Shown here piece after piece: positions 7,201 through 12,913 of a stretch of DNA of 21,051 nucleotides. Under the pieces are notes generated by a model. That model saw only the letters and a program-made list of their open reading frames with translations. It did not search any database and was not told the DNA's origin. The stretch spans positions 1 to 21,051 of the forward strand of contig JBBTVY010000015.1 of NCBI GenBank assembly GCA_038063055.1. Direction: 5' to 3'. Both the position numbers and the translations under genes were made by a program. Source of the stretch: JACQKT01 sp038063055 (GTDB taxonomy: Bacteria > Patescibacteriota > Minisyncoccia > UBA6257 > 2-01-FULL-56-20). The first letter of the stretch is position 1, and each line of letters starts with the position of its first letter.

Positions 7201-7937
7201 TCTCCGTTGTTTTCAAAAAAGCCCCTCGGCGTGGCTCGGGACAGGGCGCAGGCAACGGAAAAGATTATCTGGCGGCTTCGAGCACGCTCGGATACGCGCT
7301 TACCGAACTTGCCAAACTTGTCGCGCCGTTCACTCCGTTTTTCGGTGAGATAATTCATAAGGAACTTGGCGGAGAAAGCGCGTCGATACATTTAACGGAA
7401 TGGCCGTATTATAAAAAATCCGCCGCGGGGGATAAAAAACTCATGGAAGAAATGAACGAGGTGAGGCGTTTGGGAAGTTTGGCGTTGGCAAAAAGAGCGG
7501 AAGCGGGAATCAAGGTAAGACAGCCGTTGGCATCGCTCAAAATAAAATCCGCTAAATTCAAAAATAAGGAGATTGAAGAGCTTTTGAAGGACGAAGTGAA
7601 CGTCAAAAAAATAATCTTCGAACCGAAAGCGAAAAGCGACGTCGAATTCGATTTGGAAATAACTTCTGAACTCCGCGAAGAGGGAACAATAAGGGAATTT
7701 GTAAGGACGATTCAGGAACTTCGCCAGAAAGCAGGATTGAGACCGGGAGAAAACATAGAGCTTATGGTCGAATTACCGCAGGAAATAAAATCGGTTGTTT
7801 CAAGGAACGAAAAATTTCTAAAATTGGAAGTCGGAGCGAAAAATATTTCTTACAAAAAATCGGACAAGTTCGGCGCGGAAACGGAAACAAAGATTGACGG
7901 CGTATCGGTCTGGCTTGGCATAAAAAAGGTTCGCTAA
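4299..7937 (+). CDS. ileS: Isoleucine--tRNA ligase with an inserted histidine-phosphatase domain
   Basis: A 1212-residue class I synthetase charging tRNA-Ile; the eukaryote-like (IleS2) type is suggested by P-G-I-H-H-V at the HIGH position (54-59). Other landmarks: a Cys pair C-P-R-C-G-T-A-L-S-S-H-E; the CP1 editing domain starting with W-T-T-T-P-W-T-L-P-G-N (about 241) and containing G-T-G-V-V-H-T-A; W-F-D-S-G (756-760); K-M-S-K-S (836-840); a helical anticodon-binding domain and C-terminal domain. Between I-G-S-L-E-E-L-K (about 518) and D-L-H-R-P-Y-V-D-E (726) the usual short loop is replaced by about 185 residues of a histidine phosphatase with R-H-G (537-539), S-S-P-L-V-R-T-R-E-T-A (R592), E649 and V-G-H-G-H (H679). 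Several small in-frame repeats add further residues. The reading frame is continuous. Last gene of the argS operon. Confidence 0.97.
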   Translation: MSDDKSLNLPQEEEKILEFWKRNKIFEKSLALRQAQGKKPFVFYEGPPYANGKPGIHHVLARIYKDIILRYKSMRGFYVPRKAGWDTHGLPVEIAAEKALGLKSKKDIEKFGIERFNEEARKAVWIYKNEWENLTERIGYWLDLKNAYITCSSDYIETLWWVLARIWKRGLLKKAHKVVPWCPRCGTALSSHELAQGYKEVEDTSVYVKFKLKPGQKIALRQAQGKAISFTTDDKTYVLSWTTTPWTLPGNVALAVGKNIKYVITVREIDGRKESWIIAEEIHKKPASVSEYQAEFIDRGGFKAYLPEVVTGKNLIGLQYEPLFDIPKLQNEKSHKIYGADFVTTEDGTGVVHTAVMYGEDDYELGKKEKLPQHHTVDEEGKFTKEVKGFDGMAVKSKETEEKIFDYLKKKNYLLKTENYTHEYPFCWRCGSRVIYYARTSWFIAMGKLRNNLLKSNKTINWVPAHVKDGRFGEWLREAKDWNLSRERYWGAPMPVWECGKCLASPDLAERDAYEVIGSLEELKEKAVRRNEFFFLRHGQAENNAKKVCAPSRDVKKHTSHLTAKGKEDVIKIAQIIAKKKIDLIVSSPLVRTRETAKIIQSITRTKIIYNKELVDINPGIFLWKPESQHNAYFKNELQKFDTPPPNGESCNDAKRRMAKTFSEINEKFNNKRILIVGHGHPLWLLKGALEGLSNEEILKTPYPENAKLYQIDTRTLPLDGAGNLDLHRPYVDEIYLRCSKCNKEMNRIKEVADVWFDSGAMPFAQGHWPFAQNQKSKIKNKKSPTDYPADYICEAMDQTRGWFYTLLSVATALGYEAPYKNVISLGLINDKFGQKMSKSKGNIVDPWEVIKKYGVDSVRWYFYTATPPGEPKNFDENEIAKAYRKFHLIFWNSVVFYKTYAKQTAGGGKKVTSSNVLDKWILARLNETIAAATVSLEKYQVREAALAIESFLDDLSRWYIRRSRRRFSVVFKKAPRRGSGQGAGNGKDYLAASSTLGYALTELAKLVAPFTPFFGEIIHKELGGESASIHLTEWPYYKKSAAGDKKLMEEMNEVRRLGSLALAKRAEAGIKVRQPLASLKIKSAKFKNKEIEELLKDEVNVKKIIFEPKAKSDVEFDLEITSELREEGTIREFVRTIQELRQKAGLRPGENIELMVELPQEIKSVVSRNEKFLKLEVGAKNISYKKSDKFGAETETKIDGVSVWLGIKKVR
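4390..4408 (+). repeat. CCCTTCGACAAGCTCAGGG element, copy 1, in frame in ileS
   Basis: A 19-bp imperfect palindrome (outer CCCT/AGGG, inner CTT/AAG). It encodes A-L-R-Q-A-Q-G (31-37) just before the K-P-F-V-F-Y-E-G-P-P motif, where the family normally has a short charged linker. Same element as at 4954-4972 and 8994-9012. Confidence 0.75.
4954..4972 (+). repeat. CCCTTCGGCAAGCTCAGGG element, copy 2, in frame in ileS
   Basis: One base different from copy 1 and in the same reading frame, so it again encodes A-L-R-Q-A-Q-G-K (219-226), this time in the linker leading to the CP1 editing domain. Two separate occurrences of one octapeptide in the same protein, both from the same DNA palindrome, point to insertion of a mobile short element rather than chance. 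Confidence 0.75.
5805..5833 (+). repeat. Double-hairpin element in frame in ileS
   Basis: Two adjacent perfect hairpins: CTGGC-TTC-GCCAG (5805-5817) and TCTCGC-GGA-GCGAGA (5819-5833). They encode L-A-S-P-D-L-A-E-R-D-A (503-513), which separates the W-E-C-G-K-C strand from E-V-I-G-S-L-E-E-L-K; in ordinary IleS these are nearly adjacent. Confidence 0.6.
5880..6472 (+). other. Histidine-phosphatase domain inserted in IleS (domain span)
   Basis: Approximate span of the embedded domain (residues 528-725 of IleS). It has the branch-1 histidine phosphatase (phosphoglycerate-mutase-like) core: F-F-L-R-H-G-Q-A-E-N-N, L-T-A-K-G-K-E-D, I-V-S-S-P-L-V-R-T-R-E-T-A, P-N-G-E-S and I-L-I-V-G-H-G-H-P-L. The phospho-accepting His538, Arg537, Arg592, the acid Glu649 and His679 are all in place, so activity is plausible. 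The substrate is unknown. Confidence 0.9.
6616..6650 (+). repeat. A-rich low-complexity insertion in frame in ileS
   Basis: Near-repeats of CAAAAAT and AAAATAA encode Q-N-Q-K-S-K-I-K-N-K-K-S (773-784) between W-P-F-A and D-Y-P-A-D-Y-I-C. The family normally has a short acidic linker at this surface loop. The tract keeps the reading frame. Confidence 0.6.
7218..7262 (+). repeat. GC-rich insertion in frame in the IleS anticodon-binding domain
   Basis: A tract with CCCCTCGGCGTGGCTCGGGA at its left and ACAGGGCG at its right encodes K-A-P-R-R-G-S-G-Q-G-A-G-N-G-K (974-988). It falls between R-R-S-R-R-R-F and the helix T-L-G-Y-A-L-T-E-L-A-K-L. Ends CCCT/AGGG resemble the CCCTTCGACAAGCTCAGGG element, but the inside differs. 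Gly/Arg composition is unlike the rest of the protein. Confidence 0.5.
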
Positions 7938-7989
7938 CCGTCCGCTTGCGTAATCATCCATATTAATAGTTATTTTGAAAACATATCGA

Positions 7990-8037
7990 AGGCACTATGA
8001 CGCGTCATAGTGCCTGCTGCTGTTGTCAACAGCAGCA
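7990..8037. repeat. Two abutting perfect palindromes in the convergent ileS gap
   Basis: The first is a 26-bp perfect palindrome (7990-8015, half-site AGGCACTATGACG). The second (8015-8037) has 11-bp perfect arms TGCTGCTGTTG/CAACAGCAGCA around a single central T. They share one base. They lie 52 bp after the ileS stop and before the terminator of the opposite gene. TCCTATTTTT follows at 8038, so the second hairpin could end the ileS transcript, but neither has a usual loop. Confidence 0.8.
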
Positions 8038-8050
8038 TCCTATTTTTGAT

Positions 8051-8089
8051 AAAAAAAAGGGCGAACGGCGCTTGCGCGCGCGTCGCCCT
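8051..8089 (-). terminator. Strong Rho-independent terminator of the glycosyltransferase-like gene
   Basis: Seven perfect pairs (AGGGCGA 8058-8064 with TCGCCCT 8083-8089) extend with small bulges into a GC-rich stem capped near TTGC. On the minus strand eight T follow directly (8051-8058). It lies about 47 bp after the stop codon at 8137. Confidence 0.88.
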
Positions 8090-8136
8090 GTCGAATCTTG
8101 CCGTCCGACGGCGATGAATTGCCATCATTCGACGGG

Positions 8137-8865
8137 TTACTTGGGGAGACCCAACTTCCTCGCCTCGGTATAGATGGCCGGCACGAGGTTGTCGAGCTGG
8201 ACAAGCCGCTTGAGATCCATGCCTGGGTCGGCTTCTTCGGCGGCCGTCTGCTCTGGCGGGTGAACGTAGTTCACCTCCACGCCGACGACTTTCATGCCGT
8301 AAGCAATGGCGCGGACGATTGGGATAAAAATGCTATCCCACTTGTCCCCGTACTCACCCTTGTAGTTTAGGAAAAATTCCATTGCATTTGGGCCGATGAG
8401 TCGCGGGCCGATCCAAACGTCCAGTTCATGGCCTGTCGCCTTGGCGAAGTACATATTGCCGAGACGTTCGGCGGCTTCTTGGATAGGCGGATAGGACGTC
8501 ATCGACTTCCGCATCGGCACGACGATGTCGGCGCCGGTTTCCTTCATCGCGGTTTCGATTAGAAAAACCTGGGAAATCAGCGGCCACTTCTCAGGCTCCA
8601 TCCAAAGGACAGAACCGAGAGGACTAACGATGTTCCATGCTGCTTGCATCGCCTGCCGCCGACTCGGACCCATTCCGCGTTCTTTTTCGCTGTAGAGGAT
8701 TGCGCCGCGTTCAACGAGTCCGTTGCGCAGTTCCTCGCATGACCCGCCATCGACAACGATGACAGACAGGCCAAGCGCTGCTGCCTTATTTACGGTCGCG
8801 AGCGCAAATCGTGCCCGAACATCCATTTCTTTCGAAAACGTGGTTGTTGCAATAGCCGTTTTCAC
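8137..8865 (-). CDS. Glycosyltransferase-like (GT-A fold) protein
   Basis: A 242-residue protein resembling family-2-like glycosyltransferases. It opens with A-I-A-T-T-T-F, then strand V-I-V-V-D-G-G-S (36-42, nucleotide-sugar site), then G-M-G-P-S-R-R-Q-A-M-Q-A-A-W (64-77), matching the G-x-G-x-A-R-N helix of the fold. V-L-W-M-E-P-E-K (86-93) sits where the D-x-D metal motif is expected, but with Glu instead of Asp, so donor use is uncertain. No signal or membrane segment. The start is GTG at 8863-8865, preceded at 5 nt by AAGGAGA; the ATG 5 nt upstream runs into a stop. It has its own promoter and terminator and no in-frame repeat. Substrate and pathway unknown; a nucleotidyltransferase-like role is the main alternative. 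Confidence 0.65.
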   Translation of the reverse strand: MKTAIATTTFSKEMDVRARFALATVNKAAALGLSVIVVDGGSCEELRNGLVERGAILYSEKERGMGPSRRQAMQAAWNIVSPLGSVLWMEPEKWPLISQVFLIETAMKETGADIVVPMRKSMTSYPPIQEAAERLGNMYFAKATGHELDVWIGPRLIGPNAMEFFLNYKGEYGDKWDSIFIPIVRAIAYGMKVVGVEVNYVHPPEQTAAEEADPGMDLKRLVQLDNLVPAIYTEARKLGLPK

Positions 8866-8957
8866 AACATTCTCCTTTCAAGTTGCGGTTGTATTAAGTT
8901 GGAAACGTGCGGCTAGAAACTTAAAATCGGCTAACAGTCAGCCGGTTTATGCGCATA

Positions 8958-8985
8958 ATGATACAGATTTTACTTAATTTGTCAA
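8958..8985 (-). promoter_or_regulatory. Promoter of the glycosyltransferase-like gene
   Basis: On the minus strand, TTGACA (8980-8985) and TATCAT (8958-8963) are 16 bp apart, one of the best sigma-70-type promoters in the window. Transcription would begin near 8950 and give a leader of about 85 nt. A short stem CGGCT/AGCCG lies in that leader (about 8928-8944). Confidence 0.65.
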
Positions 8986-8993
8986 CACTTCGG

Positions 8994-9024
8994 CCCTTCA
9001 ACAAGTTCAGGGCAGGCAAGCTCA
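8994..9024. repeat. CCCTTCAACAAGTTCAGGG element, copy 3, intergenic
   Basis: Bases 8994-9012 match copy 1 in ileS at 17 of 19 positions. They are followed by a partial second unit (GGCAAGCTCAG, 9014-9024) identical to the 3' half of copy 2. It begins 3 bp after the trpS stop codon and ends just upstream of the promoter at 8985, so it may mark the operon end. Confidence 0.7.
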
Positions 9025-9027
9025 GTA

Positions 9028-10011
9028 CTAAATAAGCCCTACTTTCTTTTTAACCTCGGTGATTTTTTTGGATGCTTTTAAGTTTGCTTTCCGCGAGCCG
9101 GCGGCAAGAATTGATTTTATGCCGGACGGCTTGGAAAGTAATGTTTTTTTCTTTTTGCGGAAATCGGCGAAGTAATCCGATATTGTTTCAGCGAGAGATT
9201 TTTTGAACTCAGCGTAACCTTTGCCGCTAAAGATGCTTACTATATCATCTATTTTTTTACCGCTAAGCGCTGAATAAATTTCAAGAAGGTTGCTCATGCC
9301 CGGGCTACTAAATTTGTCATACTGAACACCAGCATGTGAATCTGTGGTAGCGCTCATTATTTTACTTCTAATTTCTTCAGGAGAATCATCGATAAATAGA
9401 CACCCCATTGGGTCTGATTTCGACATTTTTTTGCCAGGAACTCGCAAATCCATGATTCTTGGTGCGGCAGTATGGATATTTTTCGGTTCTTTGAATGTTT
9501 TTCCAAAGCGTGTGTTAAATTTTCGTGCGAGGGTTCTGGCTAATTCGAGATGTTGGTCTTGGTCATCTCCTGTTGGTACGCCTTCAGCATCGTAGAGTAA
9601 AATATCAGAAGCCATTAGAACAGGATAATATAAAAGACCAGCATTTATATTTTCTATTTGTTTTCTGGATTTATCTTTGAATTGAGTCATACGTTCCAGT
9701 TCCCCCGGCGGTGTAATTATGCTTAGAATCCACCAAAGTTCACTATGCGCCGGTATTTTAGATTGTTGGAAAATCACGGACTTTTTAGGATTCAAGCCAA
9801 CTGCGATGAAATCGGCGGCGAGATTTTTTATATTTTCATGCAGGTTTTTGGCTTCCGGGTTTTCGGTAAGCGCGTGCAGGTCGGCTATAAAAAAATAGCA
9901 CTGATATTTGCCGGAATTCTGAAGTTCGACGAAGTTTTTGAGGGCACCGAGGTAATTGCCGATATGCAACCGGCCCGTGGGCTGAATTCCCGAAACAAGA
10001 ACGGGTTTCAT
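9028..10011 (-). CDS. trpS: Tryptophan--tRNA ligase
   Basis: A 327-residue class I synthetase charging tRNA-Trp, the usual bacterial length. It begins V-S-G-I-Q-P-T-G-R-L-H-I-G-N-Y with the HIGH equivalent H-I-G-N at 16-19. Other family marks are F-I-A-D-L-H-A-L-T, a tryptophan-pocket segment P-V-L-M-A-S-D-I-L-L-Y, the G-D-D-Q-x-Q-H-L-E-L-A-R helix and K-M-S-K-S at 195-199. The ATG is immediately adjacent to the TAA of rnj (no intervening base), so the two are almost surely co-transcribed and translationally coupled. It is the last gene of the long minus-strand block. Confidence 0.97.
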   Translation of the reverse strand: MKPVLVSGIQPTGRLHIGNYLGALKNFVELQNSGKYQCYFFIADLHALTENPEAKNLHENIKNLAADFIAVGLNPKKSVIFQQSKIPAHSELWWILSIITPPGELERMTQFKDKSRKQIENINAGLLYYPVLMASDILLYDAEGVPTGDDQDQHLELARTLARKFNTRFGKTFKEPKNIHTAAPRIMDLRVPGKKMSKSDPMGCLFIDDSPEEIRSKIMSATTDSHAGVQYDKFSSPGMSNLLEIYSALSGKKIDDIVSIFSGKGYAEFKKSLAETISDYFADFRKKKKTLLSKPSGIKSILAAGSRKANLKASKKITEVKKKVGLI

Positions 10012-11784
10012 TTATATTTCTATTATAACAGGTATAACCATCGGACGGCGGCGGGTCTTGTTGTATACGAACTGGCCTATCTGGTCGCGAATAAGAGTTT
10101 TCAGGTAATCGGCTTCTACCTGCTGATAGCTCGGAATACGCCCGACGAGGCCGCGCAGCCGCTTTCTCATTTCTTCGAGAATCTCCTTGTTTTCTTTCAG
10201 ATAAATGAAACCGCGCGAAATAATGTCAGGGCTTTTTACCAGCCGCCCGTTGTGCCGCTGGACAGTGAGAATGACAACTATCATTCCTTCTTTTGAAAGA
10301 CTGACGCGATCCCTCAAAACGACTTCTTCGACATCGCCGACGCCGAGTCCGTCGACCATTACATAGGTAGCCGGCACGGTTTCGGCCGTTATCGCGAATT
10401 TGTCTTTGGTAAGCGCCGCAACCTGGCCGTTATCGAGCATGATAACGCGGTCTTTCTCGATGCCGGCTTCTTTAGCCAGCTTGATGACCGCTTTCCGCTT
10501 GTAAAAGTAGCTGTGGATCGGTACGACGAACATGGGTTTTACGAGTTTTAAAACCAGCTTGATGTCTTCGCCTTTGGCATGGCCGCTCGAATGGATGTCC
10601 AGAAGCTTGGAATTGTAAACCTCATCAACCTGACGCGCGATGTTGTCTTGCAGGGCCTGGATGCTACGTTCATTCCCCGGAATGACGGAAGAAGAAAAAA
10701 TGATGGTATCAGTCGGCTTGAACCGCACTATTCTGTGTTCGCGGTTCACCATGCGCATCAATCCGGCATTCGGTTCGCCTTGCGAACCGGTTGTTAAGAC
10801 GACTATTTTTTCGTCCTTATGTTTGTTTATTTCTTCAAGCGGAATGACATTTTGGCTTTTTTCCTTGAGATAGCCGAGATTTTTGGCAATGTTTAGGTTT
10901 GAAACCATGGAGCGGCCGTTCAGCGCCACTTTCCGCCCTAACTTTTCCGCAATTTTTATGATTTCCAGAAGCCGGTCAACCAGCGAAGCGAAGGCGGCGA
11001 TGATTACCCGTCCTTTCGCGTTCTTTATGAGAGCTTCTATTTCTTCCTCAACAACCCTCTCGGAAAGCGTGAAGCCCGGGAATTCCGCGTTGGTGGCGTC
11101 TATAAAAGCACTGTGAATGTTCATTTTCCCGAGCTTTTCGAATATCTCTAGGTCCTGCGGTTTGCCGTCCCGGCTGGTTTCCAGACGGAAATCGCCAAAG
11201 CTAGCCATATCGCCCACGGGCGTTTTCAAAATGAAACCGAGCGATTCCGGGATGGTATGTCCTACTTCAAAAAATTCAGCCTCAAAGTTTTCGGAAATTT
11301 TCGCTTTACCGCCTTCGGTTACCGTTACAAAATTAAGTTTCGGGGCGTTGGTGAATTCCTCGTGCCGTTTTTCAACTATTGCCTTGGTGAATTGCGAAGT
11401 GTAAATGAGCGGATTGCCGAACTTTTCGATAAGATAATGGATAGCGGCGATATGGTCGTAATGGCCATGGGTAAGAATGATGCCTCTTATGTTTTTCTTC
11501 TTGGTTTCGAGATAGCTGGCGTTTGGAATTATGTAGTCAATGCCGGGGGTTTCCTCTTCCGGGAACTGTATGCCAACGTCGATAATTACGATTTCATTTT
11601 TGTATTCGAAGAACGAGCAATTGCGGCCGATTTCTTCCATGCCGCCGAGCGCCGCGAAGCGAACCGCTTCTTTTTCGGACGGATGAACCGTATGAATCGG
11701 TTGCTTGGCGAATTGTTTTTTGAAATGCCGAGAAGCCCCGGCCGGTTTAAAGGTTTTGTTTATTATTCTCTTTTCTTTTGTCAT
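10012..11784 (-). CDS. rnj: Ribonuclease J
   Basis: A 590-residue metallo-beta-lactamase/beta-CASP nuclease with 5'-3' exo- and endonuclease activity in mRNA decay and rRNA maturation. After a basic N-terminal tail of about 38 residues, the zinc site appears as L-T-H-G-H-Y-D-H (106-111). Further motifs are V-G-H-T-I-P-E-S, the Asp strand S-F-G-D-F-R-L, the beta-CASP segment with T-T-G-S-Q-G-E-P-N and H-S-S-G-H-A, and V-V-P-I-H-S. The C-terminal dimerisation region ends in T-R-R-R-P-M-V-I-P-V-I. It lies 24 bp after the tRNA-Leu gene on the same strand and abuts trpS. RNase Y, the other main decay nuclease of such bacteria, is encoded at 18238-19761. Confidence 0.96.
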   Translation of the reverse strand: MTKEKRIINKTFKPAGASRHFKKQFAKQPIHTVHPSEKEAVRFAALGGMEEIGRNCSFFEYKNEIVIIDVGIQFPEEETPGIDYIIPNASYLETKKKNIRGIILTHGHYDHIAAIHYLIEKFGNPLIYTSQFTKAIVEKRHEEFTNAPKLNFVTVTEGGKAKISENFEAEFFEVGHTIPESLGFILKTPVGDMASFGDFRLETSRDGKPQDLEIFEKLGKMNIHSAFIDATNAEFPGFTLSERVVEEEIEALIKNAKGRVIIAAFASLVDRLLEIIKIAEKLGRKVALNGRSMVSNLNIAKNLGYLKEKSQNVIPLEEINKHKDEKIVVLTTGSQGEPNAGLMRMVNREHRIVRFKPTDTIIFSSSVIPGNERSIQALQDNIARQVDEVYNSKLLDIHSSGHAKGEDIKLVLKLVKPMFVVPIHSYFYKRKAVIKLAKEAGIEKDRVIMLDNGQVAALTKDKFAITAETVPATYVMVDGLGVGDVEEVVLRDRVSLSKEGMIVVILTVQRHNGRLVKSPDIISRGFIYLKENKEILEEMRKRLRGLVGRIPSYQQVEADYLKTLIRDQIGQFVYNKTRRRPMVIPVIIEI

Positions 11785-11808
11785 TCTTTTGTTTGATTTT
11801 TAATTTTG

Positions 11809-11890
11809 TGGGCGAGGAGGGATTTGAACCCTCAAGGATTTCTCCATACGCTCCTGAAGCGTACGCGTATGCCAATTCCGCCACTCGCCC
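11809..11890 (-). tRNA. tRNA-Leu (anticodon CAG)
   Basis: 82 nt. The acceptor stem GGGCGAG (11884-11890) pairs with CTCGCCC (11810-11816), with discriminator A at 11809. The anticodon stem TACGC/GCGTA encloses the loop TTCAGGA, giving anticodon CAG for codon CUG. A long type II variable arm with stem GGA/TCC, as in Leu and Ser tRNAs, precedes the T arm, which holds GGTTCAAAT. The 3' CCA is not encoded. It sits between the isomerase gene and rnj on the same strand, so it may be processed from their shared transcript. Confidence 0.97.
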
Positions 11891-11920
11891 TAACTATCTT
11901 AATAATCGCGGGAATAACCG

Positions 11921-12913
11921 TTAGCCCATCAGTTCTTTGAGTTTATCTATCGATTTAGTTTCAACTGGGCTCTGGCCGTTTAATTTTGCCAAATAATACG
12001 TTGCCCAGTCCGCCAGCGGTATTGTCCGCCATGTTTTTTCAAGTTCGTTTTTGCCGGATAAATTCAAACTGATTACGCGAACGCCTTTTTCTTTCAATAA
12101 TTTTTCCGTTAATTTAAACCTTTTTTCGATTCTGGGACGAGAGGCGCTTTTAAGAAAGATTGCCGCCGTTTTTATTTTTTTGTTTTCAAAGCCCACTATT
12201 TCGTTATGATTCATTTCCGGCAAGACGTTATTAAAAGCCGGATTTTTAGCGGTTTCGTTTAATTTTATTTTCCAAATATAACCAAGGTGCCTGTGGTTTT
12301 CGTCCGTGTAAACCAACACCATTCTGTCTTTAAGGAGAGCGGCTATTTTTTGTCCTTCCCTGCGGAATTTTTCCGGTTTTATTTTTCCGGAATAATTCTT
12401 TATTCTTGGCTTTAGTCCAGCAGCTTTGAGAATTTTCGTTAATCCGTAAAACATTGTACCAACAGACTGTCTTGGAGTCAAGCTGCCCGGCGAGAAAGAC
12501 ACAAAAGGAATATGTTTATTATCGGCCAATTTGCCCAATTCGCCGCCGCTGGAAACGGCGGCTACCAGCGATTTTTTCCCGCCACCAAAAATATTTTTTA
12601 ATCCCGACAAGGTTTCTTCGGTGTTACCCGAGAAAGAAGCGAAAATATAGAGCGGTTTTTTGAAGCTGTGTTCCGGCAAGCCGTAATCTTTCCAATTTGT
12701 TACGGGCAAATTTAAACCAATTTCTTTTTTAACGGCCCTCAGGACTTCCCCGGCCAGCCCGGAACCGCCCATTCCTATTATTATCAGACCGTCGGGGCGA
12801 ATACCTGAAAGTTTGTGAAGATTGGAAGTCCGCAGGTTTTTTTCGGTCAGCTGCTTGTTGAATTCGATTATGTTTTTTTGGAAATCGTCCATTTGGTTTT
12901 GGTTATGGTTCAT
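11921..12913 (-). CDS. Phosphoglucose/phosphomannose isomerase, SIS-domain type
   Basis: A 330-residue protein of the bifunctional phosphoglucose/phosphomannose isomerase family (the archaeal-type SIS fold, not classical Pgi). It interconverts glucose-6-phosphate or mannose-6-phosphate with fructose-6-phosphate. Seen are two SIS halves: G-M-G-G-S-G-L-A-G-E-V-L (47-58) and the phosphate loop S-F-S-G-N-T-E-E-T (93-101), then P-G-S-L-T-P-R-Q-S-V-G and the catalytic segment N-N-V-L-P-E-M-N-H-N-E-I-V-G, ending W-A-T-Y-Y-L-A-K-L-N-G-Q with P-V-x-x-I-D-x-L-K. Its ATG overlaps the TGA of the upstream peptide-binding protein by 4 nt. A second Met eight codons in is a possible start. Together with gpmI it supplies glycolysis and sugar-nucleotide precursors. 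Confidence 0.93.
   Translation of the reverse strand: MNHNQNQMDDFQKNIIEFNKQLTEKNLRTSNLHKLSGIRPDGLIIIGMGGSGLAGEVLRAVKKEIGLNLPVTNWKDYGLPEHSFKKPLYIFASFSGNTEETLSGLKNIFGGGKKSLVAAVSSGGELGKLADNKHIPFVSFSPGSLTPRQSVGTMFYGLTKILKAAGLKPRIKNYSGKIKPEKFRREGQKIAALLKDRMVLVYTDENHRHLGYIWKIKLNETAKNPAFNNVLPEMNHNEIVGFENKKIKTAAIFLKSASRPRIEKRFKLTEKLLKEKGVRVISLNLSGKNELEKTWRTIPLADWATYYLAKLNGQSPVETKSIDKLKELMG

Noticed and set aside
7990..8037. Chromosome dimer-resolution (dif) site
   Set aside because: A dif site has two imperfect 11-bp arms around a 6-bp centre; these dyads are perfect with centres of zero and one base.
8098..8370. Plus-strand ORF of 90 codons
   Set aside because: It is antisense to the glycosyltransferase-like gene, which has ribosome site, promoter and terminator; the plus-strand ORF has none.
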